A DNA stretch of 64,000 nucleotides from Rahnella variigena (lineage in GTDB: Bacteria > Pseudomonadota > Gammaproteobacteria > Enterobacterales > Enterobacteriaceae), in the NCBI RefSeq assembly GCF_003610915.1, contig NZ_NSDJ01000001.1, forward strand, positions 3,286,001 to 3,350,000, written 5' to 3'. The translations under genes were made by a program, and so were the position numbers. Under the pieces are notes generated by a model, which saw only the letters and a program-made list of their open reading frames with translations, was not told where the DNA came from and did not search any database. How positions within the stretch are numbered: position 1 is the stretch's first letter; each line of letters starts with the position of its first letter. Of this stretch, positions 28,611-37,037 are shown piece by piece.

Positions 28611-29603
28611 ATGAAAGTGGCTGTCTACAGTACTAAAAATTACGACCGGAAATATCTGGAACTGGTCAATCAACACTATGGCTATGAGCTGGAATTTTTC
28701 GATTTTCTGCTGACCCCGCAAACGGCGAAAACAGCGATAGGTTCTGATGCAGTCTGTATTTTTGTTAACGACGATGGTTGCCGCGACGTGTTACAGGAAC
28801 TGGCAACCCTTGGCATTAAAACCCTCGCCCTGCGTTGTGCCGGTTTTAACAATGTCGATTTAGATGCAGCGAAAGAGCTAGGGATTTCGGTGGTGCGCGT
28901 ACCGGCCTATTCGCCGGAAGCGGTGGCCGAACATGCAGTAGGTATGATGATGTGTCTGAACCGTCACATTCATCGCGCCTATCAGCGCACCCGTGAAGCC
29001 AACTTCTCACTGGAAGGCCTGATCGGTTTTAACATGTATCAGCGCACCGCCGGCATTATCGGGACCGGTAAAATCGGCGTGGCCGCCATGCGTATTCTCA
29101 AAGGTTTTGGTATGCGCATTATGGCTTACGATCCGTACCCAAGCCCGCTGGCGCTGGAACTCGGCGCTGAATATGTCGATCTGGATACGCTGTATGCTGA
29201 ATCCGATGTGATTTCACTGCACTGTCCGCTGACGCCGGAAAACCACCATATGCTGAATGCCGGTGCGTTTGCCAAGATGAAAGATGGCGTAATGATCGTC
29301 AACACCAGCCGTGGCGCACTGCTGGATGCCACCGCCGCGATTGATGCGCTGAAAAAACAAAAAATCGGCGCGCTGGGCATGGACGTTTACGAAAACGAAC
29401 GCGATCTGTTCTTCGAAGATAACTCCAACGAAGTGATCCTCGACGACGTATTCCGCCGCCTGTCATCATGTCACAACGTGCTGTTCACCGGCCATCAGGC
29501 GTTTCTGACCAGCGATGCGCTGACCAGTATTTCAGAAACCACGCTGATGAATATTGATCAGCTGTCGAAAGGCGTTCACTGCCCGAATCTGCTGACCGCT
29601 TAA
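28611..29603 (+). CDS. ldhA: D-lactate dehydrogenase (NADH, fermentative)
   Basis: 330 aa starting MKVAVYSTKNYDRKYLELVN at 28611, after GGAGAAACACC. Open frame upstream to 28440 is not coding by family comparison. NAD-binding Rossmann motif GTGKIG near residue 152, RGALLD with the catalytic Arg, Glu in the MDVYENE region and catalytic His in GHQAFLT near 297. Reduces pyruvate to D-lactate in anaerobic mixed-acid fermentation. Divergent from ydbH as in E. coli. Confidence 0.97.
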   Translation: MKVAVYSTKNYDRKYLELVNQHYGYELEFFDFLLTPQTAKTAIGSDAVCIFVNDDGCRDVLQELATLGIKTLALRCAGFNNVDLDAAKELGISVVRVPAYSPEAVAEHAVGMMMCLNRHIHRAYQRTREANFSLEGLIGFNMYQRTAGIIGTGKIGVAAMRILKGFGMRIMAYDPYPSPLALELGAEYVDLDTLYAESDVISLHCPLTPENHHMLNAGAFAKMKDGVMIVNTSRGALLDATAAIDALKKQKIGALGMDVYENERDLFFEDNSNEVILDDVFRRLSSCHNVLFTGHQAFLTSDALTSISETTLMNIDQLSKGVHCPNLLTA

Positions 29604-29620
29604 ATAACGTAAGAATGATA

Positions 29621-29646
29621 AGGCTCACTCCGGTGAGCCTTTTTTA
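29621..29646 (+). terminator. Terminator after ldhA
   Basis: aggctcac / gtgagcct stem with a short loop and a run of T directly after. Confidence 0.9.
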
Positions 29647-29661
29647 TTTCTGCTGTCGCTG

Positions 29662-29704
29662 TCAGCGGCTAAGTTGTCAGCGACTAAGTTGTCAGCGACT
29701 AAGT
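29662..29704. repeat. 15-bp tandem repeat that includes the stop codon of the phosphoesterase gene
   Basis: The unit agttgtcagcgacta is present in about 2.7 copies with one substitution (cggcta) in the outermost. Read on the minus strand each unit contains the same TCGCTGA stop, so extra copies do not alter the protein end. Confidence 0.8.
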
Positions 29705-30621
29705 ACGCGGCTGATTTCCGTGCCATAACCGGTGATGGTCAGCACGTCATCGGCCAGCGTCACCGAGGAAAACGGCAGGCTATTTTCGCCATCCACCATT
29801 CCCTTGAGCGTTATAAAATCGGTATTTCCGACACGATCGTAGCCTCCGCGATGGTCGTGGCCGGCGAAATAGGCGCGCACGTCATAACGGCACAGCAGTT
29901 CGACCAGCGTCTCACAGTTCCACAGATTATGGCTGTTTACCGGCGTCAGCGGGTAGTGCCCGAAAACCAGCACCACCTCACGCCGCTCGCGGGCTTCGCG
30001 CAAATTCTGTTCAATCCATTCCAGCTGTTTGCGACCGACCGCACCGTTCCACGGCTGCGCCTGCGACTGCTGGCATTCGGTCAGTTCTTCCAGCATATAT
30101 TCAGCCAGCTGATGGTCGTCACCGTTGGCATGATTGCAGTACAAGCTGACGTCATTGCCGTCGACAACCAGAAAACGATAGCCCGGCAGACTGAACGAAT
30201 AGTAACTTTTCGGCAGACCCATTGCCGGTTTCTGCGCACCGAGATGTTCAGAAATCACCTGCGCATCGTGGTTGCCGATCAGCACCGCATGCGGATGGCG
30301 CAGCGCGTCATAACGGTCAAGAACCGCCTTAAAACTGGTCCAGTCTCTGTCCACCAGGTCACCCAATGTGACGACAAAATCCAGTTTTAAGTCATTCAGC
30401 TCATTGATAGCCGTAGCCAGTTTATTCAGGCTGTTGCGGTAATAACGGATGTTATGCGGATCGGCATCTGCATATTGTGGATCCGCAATCAGCCCGAACC
30501 GCAGTCGAGCGCCGTTTACCAGCGCATCATGCACCTCCGGCGGTTCGTACAGTGAACTGACATTGCCCAGCGCCTGTGCCTGCCGCTCAGATAACAAAGG
30601 GGATGAAGTCTTGACGGTCAT
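29692..30621 (-). CDS. Metallophosphoesterase resembling Mn-dependent ADP-ribose/CDP-alcohol diphosphatase
   Basis: 309 aa, no signal peptide, so cytoplasmic. Calcineurin-like metal motifs in order: RFGLIADPQYAD (D47, with Gln at 49 where most family members have His), TLGDLVDRD (86-93), LIGNHD (114-119), VFGHYPL and YFAGHDH. The AD-x-QYAD form is the mark of the ADPRibase-Mn branch, which hydrolyses ADP-ribose, CDP-choline and CDP-glycerol, rather than of CpdA-type cAMP phosphodiesterases. AGGAG stands 6 nt before the ATG. It is the last gene of the Ugp-like importer operon (21-bp gap), so it may process the imported phosphoester or a nucleotide derivative of it. Inference. Confidence 0.85.
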   Translation of the reverse strand: MTVKTSSPLLSERQAQALGNVSSLYEPPEVHDALVNGARLRFGLIADPQYADADPHNIRYYRNSLNKLATAINELNDLKLDFVVTLGDLVDRDWTSFKAVLDRYDALRHPHAVLIGNHDAQVISEHLGAQKPAMGLPKSYYSFSLPGYRFLVVDGNDVSLYCNHANGDDHQLAEYMLEELTECQQSQAQPWNGAVGRKQLEWIEQNLREARERREVVLVFGHYPLTPVNSHNLWNCETLVELLCRYDVRAYFAGHDHRGGYDRVGNTDFITLKGMVDGENSLPFSSVTLADDVLTITGYGTEISRVLSR

Positions 30622-30641
30622 AATATTCTCCTGTCAGGTGC

Positions 30642-31457
30642 TTATCGGATCCCTGCCCGCATAAAAGATTGAACGAACTGGCGCTGAAAGATAAGAAACA
30701 GCACCAGTAATGGCAGCACGGTCATCAGCGTCGCGGCGCTGATCAGCGCCCATTGCACGCCCTGTTCCGGCGCGGAAAACAGCTGAAGTCCGACGGTAAC
30801 TGGCCGCACTTTCACCGAATCGGTAATGACCAGCGGCCAGAGAAAATCATTCCAGTGGAAACTGATGGAAACCAGCGCAAAGGCGACGTAAATCGGTTTC
30901 GCCAGCGGGATGTAGATTTTGCGCAGGATATAGAACCGGCTGGCGCCTTCCACGATGGCGGCTTCTTCCAGCACCAGCGGAATGCTTTTAAACGTCTGGC
31001 GCAGCAGGAAGATGGCAAACGCCGAGGCAAAATACGGCAGCGCAATACCGGCCAGCGTGTCACGCAGCCCCAGCGCACCAATGGTTTTGTAGTTGTTCAG
31101 GATCAGAACATCGGGACTTATCATCAGTTGCAGCAAAATCAGCGCGAAGATAAATCCGCCGGCTTTGAGTTTAAACCGCACCAGTGCGTAAGCCGCCAGC
31201 GTCGCCAGTATCAGCTGGCAGACCACAATCATCAGCACCAGCAACGTGGTGTTGAGAAAGTAACGGGCGAACGGAGCCGCATTCCAGGCATTGATAAAAT
31301 TCTGCAAGGTCAGCGGCGCAAACAGTGAAAAACTGCCCTGCGCCGAGGCCGGATGAATGGATACCCAGACTGCCACCAGCACCGGCAAAAACCACAACAA
31401 AGCAGCCAGCCAGATGGCAAGATTCAGGGAAAAACGGCTGAGAGAAAAACGATTCAC
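30642..31457 (-). CDS. ABC importer permease, UgpE/MalG-like
   Basis: 271 aa with six membrane segments and the EAA loop EEAAIVEGASRFYILRKIYIPLAKPIYVA. It ends in the usual FMRAGIR basic tail of this family. Its start overlaps the upstream permease by 4 bp. Forms the channel with 31454-32365. Confidence 0.92.
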   Translation of the reverse strand: MNRFSLSRFSLNLAIWLAALLWFLPVLVAVWVSIHPASAQGSFSLFAPLTLQNFINAWNAAPFARYFLNTTLLVLMIVVCQLILATLAAYALVRFKLKAGGFIFALILLQLMISPDVLILNNYKTIGALGLRDTLAGIALPYFASAFAIFLLRQTFKSIPLVLEEAAIVEGASRFYILRKIYIPLAKPIYVAFALVSISFHWNDFLWPLVITDSVKVRPVTVGLQLFSAPEQGVQWALISAATLMTVLPLLVLFLIFQRQFVQSFMRAGIR

Positions 31458-32365
31458 TGATAGTGCGCCCTTTTATCCAGCAGATTAAATTTGATCAGCG
31501 CAATAGCGGCGAGGATCACCAGCAAGACGACCGTCATGGCTGACGCGGCCGGTAAATCCCAGTAACTGAACGCTGTGCGGTAGATGTAAAAGAGCAACAA
31601 ACTGGTGCTGTTATTTGGGCCGCCGTTGGTCATGGCAATCACCTGATCGACAATCCTGAAAGCATTCATCGAGGCATTGATCAGGATGAACAGCGTGGTC
31701 GGCATCAGTAACGGCCACTGCACGCGAAAGAAGAAATAGCGCCGCGACGCTCCCTCAATTTCAGCAGCTTCGGCAAGACGCGGATCGATTTGCTGCAACG
31801 CCGCCAGATAAAAAATCATAAAGAATCCGGCTTCACGCCACACGGAAACCGCCATCAGGCTGTAAAGCGCCGTGCCGGGTTCGCCGAGCCAGTTGACCGC
31901 CGGCAGCGAACACAGCGCCAGCAGCTTGTTAAGCAAGCCGAGTTGCGGCGTATAGAAAAACAGCCACAGGTTGGCAATCGCCACCATCGGCAGCAGCGAA
32001 GGAATGAAAAACGCCGCGCGGGTGATGGCGTTACCGCGCAGACGACGGTTCACGGCCAGCGCCATCATCAGCGCAAGAATGACCGACAGCGGGATGGTGA
32101 TCACGGCATAAAGCAGGTTATTGCGCAGCGACAGCATAAAGATGTCGTCGTCGAGCAGTGCGCGGTAATTGTCCAGACCGACAAACTGCGCGGAATGCCC
32201 GCTGCGCGCTGCGCTGAACAGGCTTTCCCACACCGTCGCCAGCGCCGGATAATGGGTAAACAGCAGCAAAAAACAGAGCGCGGGCAACAGCAGCAGATAA
32301 CCATAAAGCTGTAAAGACAGCCCGCGAGTGCGGGCGGCCGGTGCAACAGTGTGCAGGATGCTCAT
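31454..32365 (-). CDS. ABC importer permease, UgpA/MalF-like
   Basis: 303 aa, six membrane segments. The N-terminal YGYLLLLPALCFLLLFTHYPALATVWESLF, FVGLDNYRALLDDDIF and the EAA loop LAEAAEIEGASRRYFFFRVQWPLLMP are characteristic of CUT1 permeases such as UgpA. Starts 8 bp after the binding-protein gene. Confidence 0.92.
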   Translation of the reverse strand: MSILHTVAPAARTRGLSLQLYGYLLLLPALCFLLLFTHYPALATVWESLFSAARSGHSAQFVGLDNYRALLDDDIFMLSLRNNLLYAVITIPLSVILALMMALAVNRRLRGNAITRAAFFIPSLLPMVAIANLWLFFYTPQLGLLNKLLALCSLPAVNWLGEPGTALYSLMAVSVWREAGFFMIFYLAALQQIDPRLAEAAEIEGASRRYFFFRVQWPLLMPTTLFILINASMNAFRIVDQVIAMTNGGPNNSTSLLLFYIYRTAFSYWDLPAASAMTVVLLVILAAIALIKFNLLDKRAHYQ

Positions 32366-32373
32366 GCCGGTCC

Positions 32374-33654
32374 TTACTGATAAGGTTTCAGCAGGCGGTC
32401 GGCCTGTTTCTGCGCCGAACTCAGCGCGTCTGCCGGCGTTTTGGCCTGCGTCACGGCGGCTTCAATCGCGTGGTTCAGCAGTTCCTGGATCTGCACGCTG
32501 TTATACGTCGAGAGCTCCGGCTGTGAATATTTAAGCTGCTCACGCGCCACCAGCGCCTGCGGCACCTGTTTCACGTAATCCTGCATGACCGGGGTTTCCC
32601 ATGCGGCGGGTGATGTCGCGACGTACCCCGTCGCGATGCTCCAGCGGGCGGCCTGGTCAGGCGCAGAAACCCAGCGGATAAACGCCATGGCGGCTTTTTG
32701 CTGTTCCGGTGTGGTATTTTTGAAAACGTACAGGTTGCCGCCGCCGGTCGGGCTGCCGCGCCGGGTTTTCTCCGGCAACATTGCCACACCGAACGGGAAT
32801 TTTGCGTTTTCACGCACGGTAGTCAGGTTGCCGGTCGTGGTCACCATCATCGCCGTTTTACCGTCGATAAAGTCCTGCGGCGTGGTGCCCCACGCAATAG
32901 TGCCTTTTGGTGATACGCCCTCTTTTTGCGACAAATCAGTCAGCCATTGCAGCGTTTCGACGTTAGCCGGCGTATCAAACGTGACCGCCGTGCCTTTGCC
33001 GTTATCCAGATGGCTGCCGTTGGTGGCGGCAATCCCCTGGAAGTTCCAGTAACCGTTTGGCGTTGAAGGAATTTCGATACCCCACTGCTTCACTTCATTG
33101 CCGTCACGCATCACCAGTTTTTTGCCGAAATCCACCACCTGCTGCCAGTTTGCGGGCGGCGTATCGCCATTCAGCCCGGCTTTCTCAAACGCCTGTTTGT
33201 TCCAGTACATCACCACGGTTGAACGCTGGAACGGAATTCCCCAGACCTTGTCCTGAATATGGCGGATAAAGGCCGGATAAAAACCGTCGATCCACTTTTT
33301 GCCGTCTGCGTCATTTGCCAGGTCACTGACCGGCAAAATCGCGCCCGCGTCGATCAGCGAATAGGCTTCAATGTCGCCAATCACCGCAATCTGCGGGGCA
33401 TTGCCACCACGGAACGCGGTCAGCGCTTTGGTGACTGTGGTGGCGTAATCCCCGGTATACACCGGCTGAATGCTGATATCCGGATGTGTTTTTTGGAAAT
33501 CTTCCACCAGCGTATCCACGGTATGGCTGATTTTTCCGCCCACGGCGATCGGGTAATACATTTGTAATTTCACAGGATCCGCCGCAAAAGCCGAGGTTCC
33601 GGTGATTAAAAGCATCGCTGCGGTCAGACGTGAGAGACGGTGCGCAATAGACAT
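32374..33654 (-). CDS. ABC importer periplasmic binding protein, UgpB-like
   Basis: 426 aa. Sec leader MSIAHRLSRLTAAMLLITGT ending SAFA, then DPVKLQMYYPIAVGGKISHTVDTLVEDFQK, which has the UgpB-type beginning (FWHSM/YYPIAVGG region), and GTTPQDFIDGKTAMMVTTTGNL and GGGNLYVFKNTTPEQQKAAMAFIRW. UgpB proteins bind sn-glycerol-3-phosphate or glycerophosphodiesters. The partner phosphoesterase in the operon supports a phosphoester cargo, but sugar cargo is not excluded. Confidence 0.9.
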   Translation of the reverse strand: MSIAHRLSRLTAAMLLITGTSAFAADPVKLQMYYPIAVGGKISHTVDTLVEDFQKTHPDISIQPVYTGDYATTVTKALTAFRGGNAPQIAVIGDIEAYSLIDAGAILPVSDLANDADGKKWIDGFYPAFIRHIQDKVWGIPFQRSTVVMYWNKQAFEKAGLNGDTPPANWQQVVDFGKKLVMRDGNEVKQWGIEIPSTPNGYWNFQGIAATNGSHLDNGKGTAVTFDTPANVETLQWLTDLSQKEGVSPKGTIAWGTTPQDFIDGKTAMMVTTTGNLTTVRENAKFPFGVAMLPEKTRRGSPTGGGNLYVFKNTTPEQQKAAMAFIRWVSAPDQAARWSIATGYVATSPAAWETPVMQDYVKQVPQALVAREQLKYSQPELSTYNSVQIQELLNHAIEAAVTQAKTPADALSSAQKQADRLLKPYQ

Positions 33655-33710
33655 GATGTTCCCTTCGGTAATAGTCGTTGTAAGAATAAAAGTGACTCAA
33701 AAAAAACGTG

Positions 33711-34814
33711 CTACACGGCGACGCGGTTATCTGAAGGCTGGCAGGCTTGTTCCGCCTGATAACAGCGTTTTCCGTCCGCTGTGAAGAAAAAATATTGTGC
33801 GCCCGTCGCCCACTGCAACCCGACGGACTGGCCTTCGGCGTAGCGTTTCATCCCGGCGACTTTGACCGTCAGCGGTTGCGCATATCCGGCTAAGGCGCAG
33901 GCTATCAGCGTATCTGCGCCCATGTATTCGTGGCTTATCACCTGCGCGGTCAGGCTGGCGTTTTCGGCGGCAATCAGCTGAATATCTTCTGCGCGCAGCC
34001 CCAGACTGATCGCGTCCTGATGGAAATTTTCCACCACCGGCAAGGACATGGTGGCCAGATAATGGTGATGACCCCGGCGTTCGAGCGGCAGAATGTTCAT
34101 CGGCGGCGCACCGATGAATTGCGCGGTAAAAATGCTGGTGGGGTTGTTATAGAGATTGTCCGGCGTGTCGTGCTGTTCGATACACCCGTCGTTGAGCAGA
34201 ATGATTTTGTCCGCCATGCTCATCGCTTCGGTCTGATCGTGGGTGACGTACACCATCGTCAGACCGAGCTTTTTCTGAATCGCACGGATCTCACGACGCA
34301 TACTCTGACGCAGCTTGGCGTCCAGGTTGGAAAGCGGTTCATCCATCAGACACAGCTTGTTATTGGCAATCACCGCCCGGCCCAGCGCTACACGCTGCTG
34401 CTGTCCGCCGGAAAGCTGCGCCGGAAGCCGGTCGAGCAAGGGTTCCAGCTCCATCAGTTTGCTGACTTCCTGTAACCGCGAAGCGAAATGACGTTTATCC
34501 TCGCCGCGCGCCCGCAATCCGAATAACAGGTTTTCGCGAACGTTCATGTGCGGAAAGAGTGCGTAGGACTGGAACACCATAGAAAGCTTGCGCTGTGACG
34601 GTGTGAGCGCTGTCACGTCTGTGTGCTGGAAATAAATCGCGCCGCTGTCCGCGGATTCCAGGCCGGCAATCGTGCGCAGCATGGTGGATTTCCCGCAGCC
34701 GGAAGGCCCCAGCAACGCAATGAAATCGCCCTCTTCCACATCAAAGCTGATGTCGTTAAGTGCTACTTTGTTGCCCCAGGATTTTCGGATGTGGTGAAGT
34801 GATAAATAGCTCAT
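33711..34814 (-). CDS. ABC importer ATPase, UgpC/MalK-like
   Basis: 367 aa from the ATG at 34814 (MSYLSLHHIRKSWGNKVALN); a start at 34847 would add 11 residues without family support. Walker A GPSGCGKST, signature LSGGQQQRV, Walker B CLMDEPLSNLD and D-loop are intact, followed by the TOBE-type regulatory domain (LGLRAEDIQLIAAEN). First gene of the five-gene unit: ATPase, binding protein, two permeases, phosphoesterase. Confidence 0.92.
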   Translation of the reverse strand: MSYLSLHHIRKSWGNKVALNDISFDVEEGDFIALLGPSGCGKSTMLRTIAGLESADSGAIYFQHTDVTALTPSQRKLSMVFQSYALFPHMNVRENLLFGLRARGEDKRHFASRLQEVSKLMELEPLLDRLPAQLSGGQQQRVALGRAVIANNKLCLMDEPLSNLDAKLRQSMRREIRAIQKKLGLTMVYVTHDQTEAMSMADKIILLNDGCIEQHDTPDNLYNNPTSIFTAQFIGAPPMNILPLERRGHHHYLATMSLPVVENFHQDAISLGLRAEDIQLIAAENASLTAQVISHEYMGADTLIACALAGYAQPLTVKVAGMKRYAEGQSVGLQWATGAQYFFFTADGKRCYQAEQACQPSDNRVAV

Positions 34815-34916
34815 GCCGCCGGTGTCTCTCTGACTCGTGATGGGCATAACCTATCGGGCTAAAATGACGCTTTTATGATGGGGATATGACGGGATAAAGA
34901 CGGACAAGGTTTTAAG

Positions 34917-35024
34917 CTCCTCCCCCAGCGAAGGGGGAGGCCGGGAGGGGGTTTTACAGGCAACGTCAAATTCTGAGTTGTCATTAATACCCCACCCCAA
35001 CCCTCCCCTTCGCAGGGGAGGGAG
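34917..35024. repeat. REPIN-like paired GC-rich repeat, copy B
   Basis: Left half ctcctcccccagcgaagggg, right half ccctccccttcgcaggggag, with inner flanks ccgggagggggtttta and taataccccaccccaac. Lies between the divergent Ugp-like ATPase gene and hslJ. The rest of 34815-35138 shows no gene. Confidence 0.85.
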
Positions 35025-35138
35025 TTAAGGGCTTAAAATCCCCATCCATTCACGTTATAATACTCCGACAAATATTGCATAAGTCAGTTGAATGTATCGA
35101 CATGGCGAGTGCTAAAGGAATATTTCTCAGGAGAGAAG

Positions 35139-35561
35139 ATGAAAAAGTCACTGTTTATTCTGGCCGCCGCGATGACTCTGGGTGCCTGCAGCATGAATCA
35201 AGACACTACTGTGAAACAAAACGACCTGCAGCATCACCGCTTTGAACTGCTGAGTGTGGATGGTCAGACGGTTCCTGCGGCGCAGGGGCGTATTCCGGAA
35301 ATCGAATTCGGCTCAAACATGCATGTTTCCGGCAAAATGTGTAACAACTTCATGGGTCAGGGCAAGCTGCAAAACAACGTGCTGACCGTGAAAGGCCTGG
35401 CGTCCACCATGATGCTGTGCCCGGATGAAAATCTGAATAAGTGGGATCACGTGATCAGCGACGTTCTGAATAACGGCGCGGCAGTGACCCTGCAGGATCA
35501 CAAACTGACCCTGACGCAGGGCAAACACCAGCTGGTATATCGTCTGAAAGACCGTATGTAA
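35139..35561 (+). CDS. hslJ: HslJ, META-domain outer-membrane lipoprotein
   Basis: 140 aa from the ATG at 35139 after GGAGAGA. Leader MKKSLFILAAAMTLGACSMN with lipobox LGAC (Cys17); residue +2 is Ser, so outer-membrane sorting is expected. The META (DUF306) domain follows (LQHHRFELLSVDGQTVP, FGSNMHVSGKMCNNFMGQGKL, MMLCPDENLNKWD). E. coli HslJ is heat-inducible and linked to novobiocin resistance. The upstream frame open from 35088 lacks support. Confidence 0.94.
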   Translation: MKKSLFILAAAMTLGACSMNQDTTVKQNDLQHHRFELLSVDGQTVPAAQGRIPEIEFGSNMHVSGKMCNNFMGQGKLQNNVLTVKGLASTMMLCPDENLNKWDHVISDVLNNGAAVTLQDHKLTLTQGKHQLVYRLKDRM

Positions 35562-35586
35562 AAGCAGGTATGTCGTAGCACGAATG

Positions 35587-35617
35587 CAAAAACGCCAAAC
35601 ATCAGTTTGGCGTTTTA
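35587..35617. terminator. Bidirectional terminator between hslJ and ydbJ
   Basis: aaaaacgccaaac / gtttggcgtttta stem with an ATCA loop. Serves both convergent genes. Confidence 0.9.
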
Positions 35618-35899
35618 TCAGGCTTTACAGAGTCCCTGCATCAGCGCGCCTTCAGAGCACTGACGGCCATTCGCCATCGAACACATGCCGACACGGCTGC
35701 CATCAAGCTGCGGCGCCATTCGTAACTGGCCTCCCGCCATGGAACAGGCTGCATAAGCCGGGCTGTCTATATTAACGGTGCGCTGTCCGATATTAACGCT
35801 GTTGCCTTTTTGCACAACATCAGCCGAATCGTCGTGGCTGCTGCATGCGGCTAACACCAACACACCCGCGGCCAGTAACACGCGAAACGCAGTGATCAT
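35618..35899 (-). CDS. ydbJ: YdbJ-like DUF333 lipoprotein
   Basis: 93 aa: leader MITAFRVLLAAGVLVLAACS (lipobox LAAC, Cys19), then a small Cys-containing domain with YAACSMAGGQLRM, VGMCSMANGRQCSEGALMQGLC, the DUF333 pattern (C..GG.......G...C..ANG..C). E. coli ydbJ likewise neighbours hslJ. Function unknown; DUF333 proteins have been called putative hemolysins without good evidence. Confidence 0.9.
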   Translation of the reverse strand: MITAFRVLLAAGVLVLAACSSHDDSADVVQKGNSVNIGQRTVNIDSPAYAACSMAGGQLRMAPQLDGSRVGMCSMANGRQCSEGALMQGLCKA

Positions 35900-36139
35900 C
35901 TGTCCTGCTCCTGAATATGACGGGGAATTTTTTTCGAATCGCCATCATATCCGACGTTTTTCATCGCCGTCGAGCCCTCCGGAGAAATAACATCAACTTT
36001 TTCCTAAAAAAAGGGCGTATTTAAACACTCAGACACATTTTATTTCGCCTGGTTATTTCTTCTGCTAATAAAATTAACAGTTATTAACCTCTTTTCCGTC
36101 TACATACACTGGAAAATATAATCAACAAGGAGCCTTTTT

Positions 36140-36796
36140 ATGCTGACAGATTTTCTCCTGCGTATTGCCCTCGCCGGAGCCCTGGGTGGCTTAATCGGTA
36201 TTGAGCGTCAGCTGCGCGCGAAAGAAGCCGGATTACGCACCCATATTCTGGTGGGTATCGGCAGCGCGATGTTTATGATTGTGTCGAAATACGGTTTCGC
36301 CGATATCCTGATGCAAACCCACGTCAGTTTCGACCCCAGCCGTGTCGCCGCACAGGTCGTCAGCGGGATGGGTTTCCTCGGCGCCGGGACCATCATTATT
36401 CAAAAACAGATTGTGAAAGGCTTAACCACCGCCGCCGGTTTGTGGGTGACCGCCGCCATTGGTCTGGTGATTGGTAGCGGGTTGTACGAAATCGGTATAT
36501 ATGGCGCTTTCATGACCTTAATTGTGCTGGAAGTCTTTCGCCAGATCAGCAATCACTGGGTCGGCCATCACCATTTAATCGAAATACGCCTGATGCCGGA
36601 AAGCGTGCCTGCGGTGTTATTATCGTTACAGAAAATGCGTATACGTCCGGGTCATATCAAAGTGAATCAGCGCGACGAAGATGAAAGTAAATGTGAACTG
36701 GTTCTGGATGTGATCCTGCGTCCGAAACAAAGCGTGGATAAATTGTACGAGGCGCTGATGTCGGTGAAAGGAATAAAACGCATCGATATTAATTAA
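36140..36796 (+). CDS. MgtC/SapB-family inner-membrane protein
   Basis: 218 aa. Four to five N-terminal helices with the family core LAGALGGLIGIERQLRAKEAGLRTHILVGIGSAMF (about residues 10-44), VSGMGFLGAGTIIIQ and GLTTAAGLWVTAAIGLVIGSG, then a soluble C-terminal domain. AAGGAG precedes the ATG. MgtC proteins of pathogens aid growth in low Mg2+ and inhibit the F-type ATP synthase, but housekeeping paralogues such as YhiD have unclear roles. Stands alone between ydbJ and nifJ; no Mg2+ sensor leader was recognised. Confidence 0.9.
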   Translation: MLTDFLLRIALAGALGGLIGIERQLRAKEAGLRTHILVGIGSAMFMIVSKYGFADILMQTHVSFDPSRVAAQVVSGMGFLGAGTIIIQKQIVKGLTTAAGLWVTAAIGLVIGSGLYEIGIYGAFMTLIVLEVFRQISNHWVGHHHLIEIRLMPESVPAVLLSLQKMRIRPGHIKVNQRDEDESKCELVLDVILRPKQSVDKLYEALMSVKGIKRIDIN

Positions 36797-37037
36797 TCGC
36801 CGTTTCATTTCCTCATTTCCCTATTTAGCCGCTGCTGAGTTTGTGTTTTCCGCCAGCGGCTAATAAAAATCCTTACACCACGGTTCATTGCGTAACCGGT
36901 TAAAAAATCAGACGAAATAGCCCTGCACACAATCAGGATAAATCGATTAATCCGCCCTCTGCTAAGCTTTTATCATTCTTGCCAGCAAAACGAATTTCCT
37001 GCTGGCCGCAATTGTGAGCAACGCAAAAGGGTATTCC

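Noticed and set aside
36826..36862. 9-bp inverted repeat tagccgctg/cagcggcta after the MgtC-family gene
   Set aside because: Loop of 19 nt and no T tract on the plus strand; not convincing as a terminator or operator.
37014..37037. GTG start giving nifJ eight more residues
   Set aside because: Relatives begin at the equivalent of the ATG at 37038, which has AAGGG at suitable distance.
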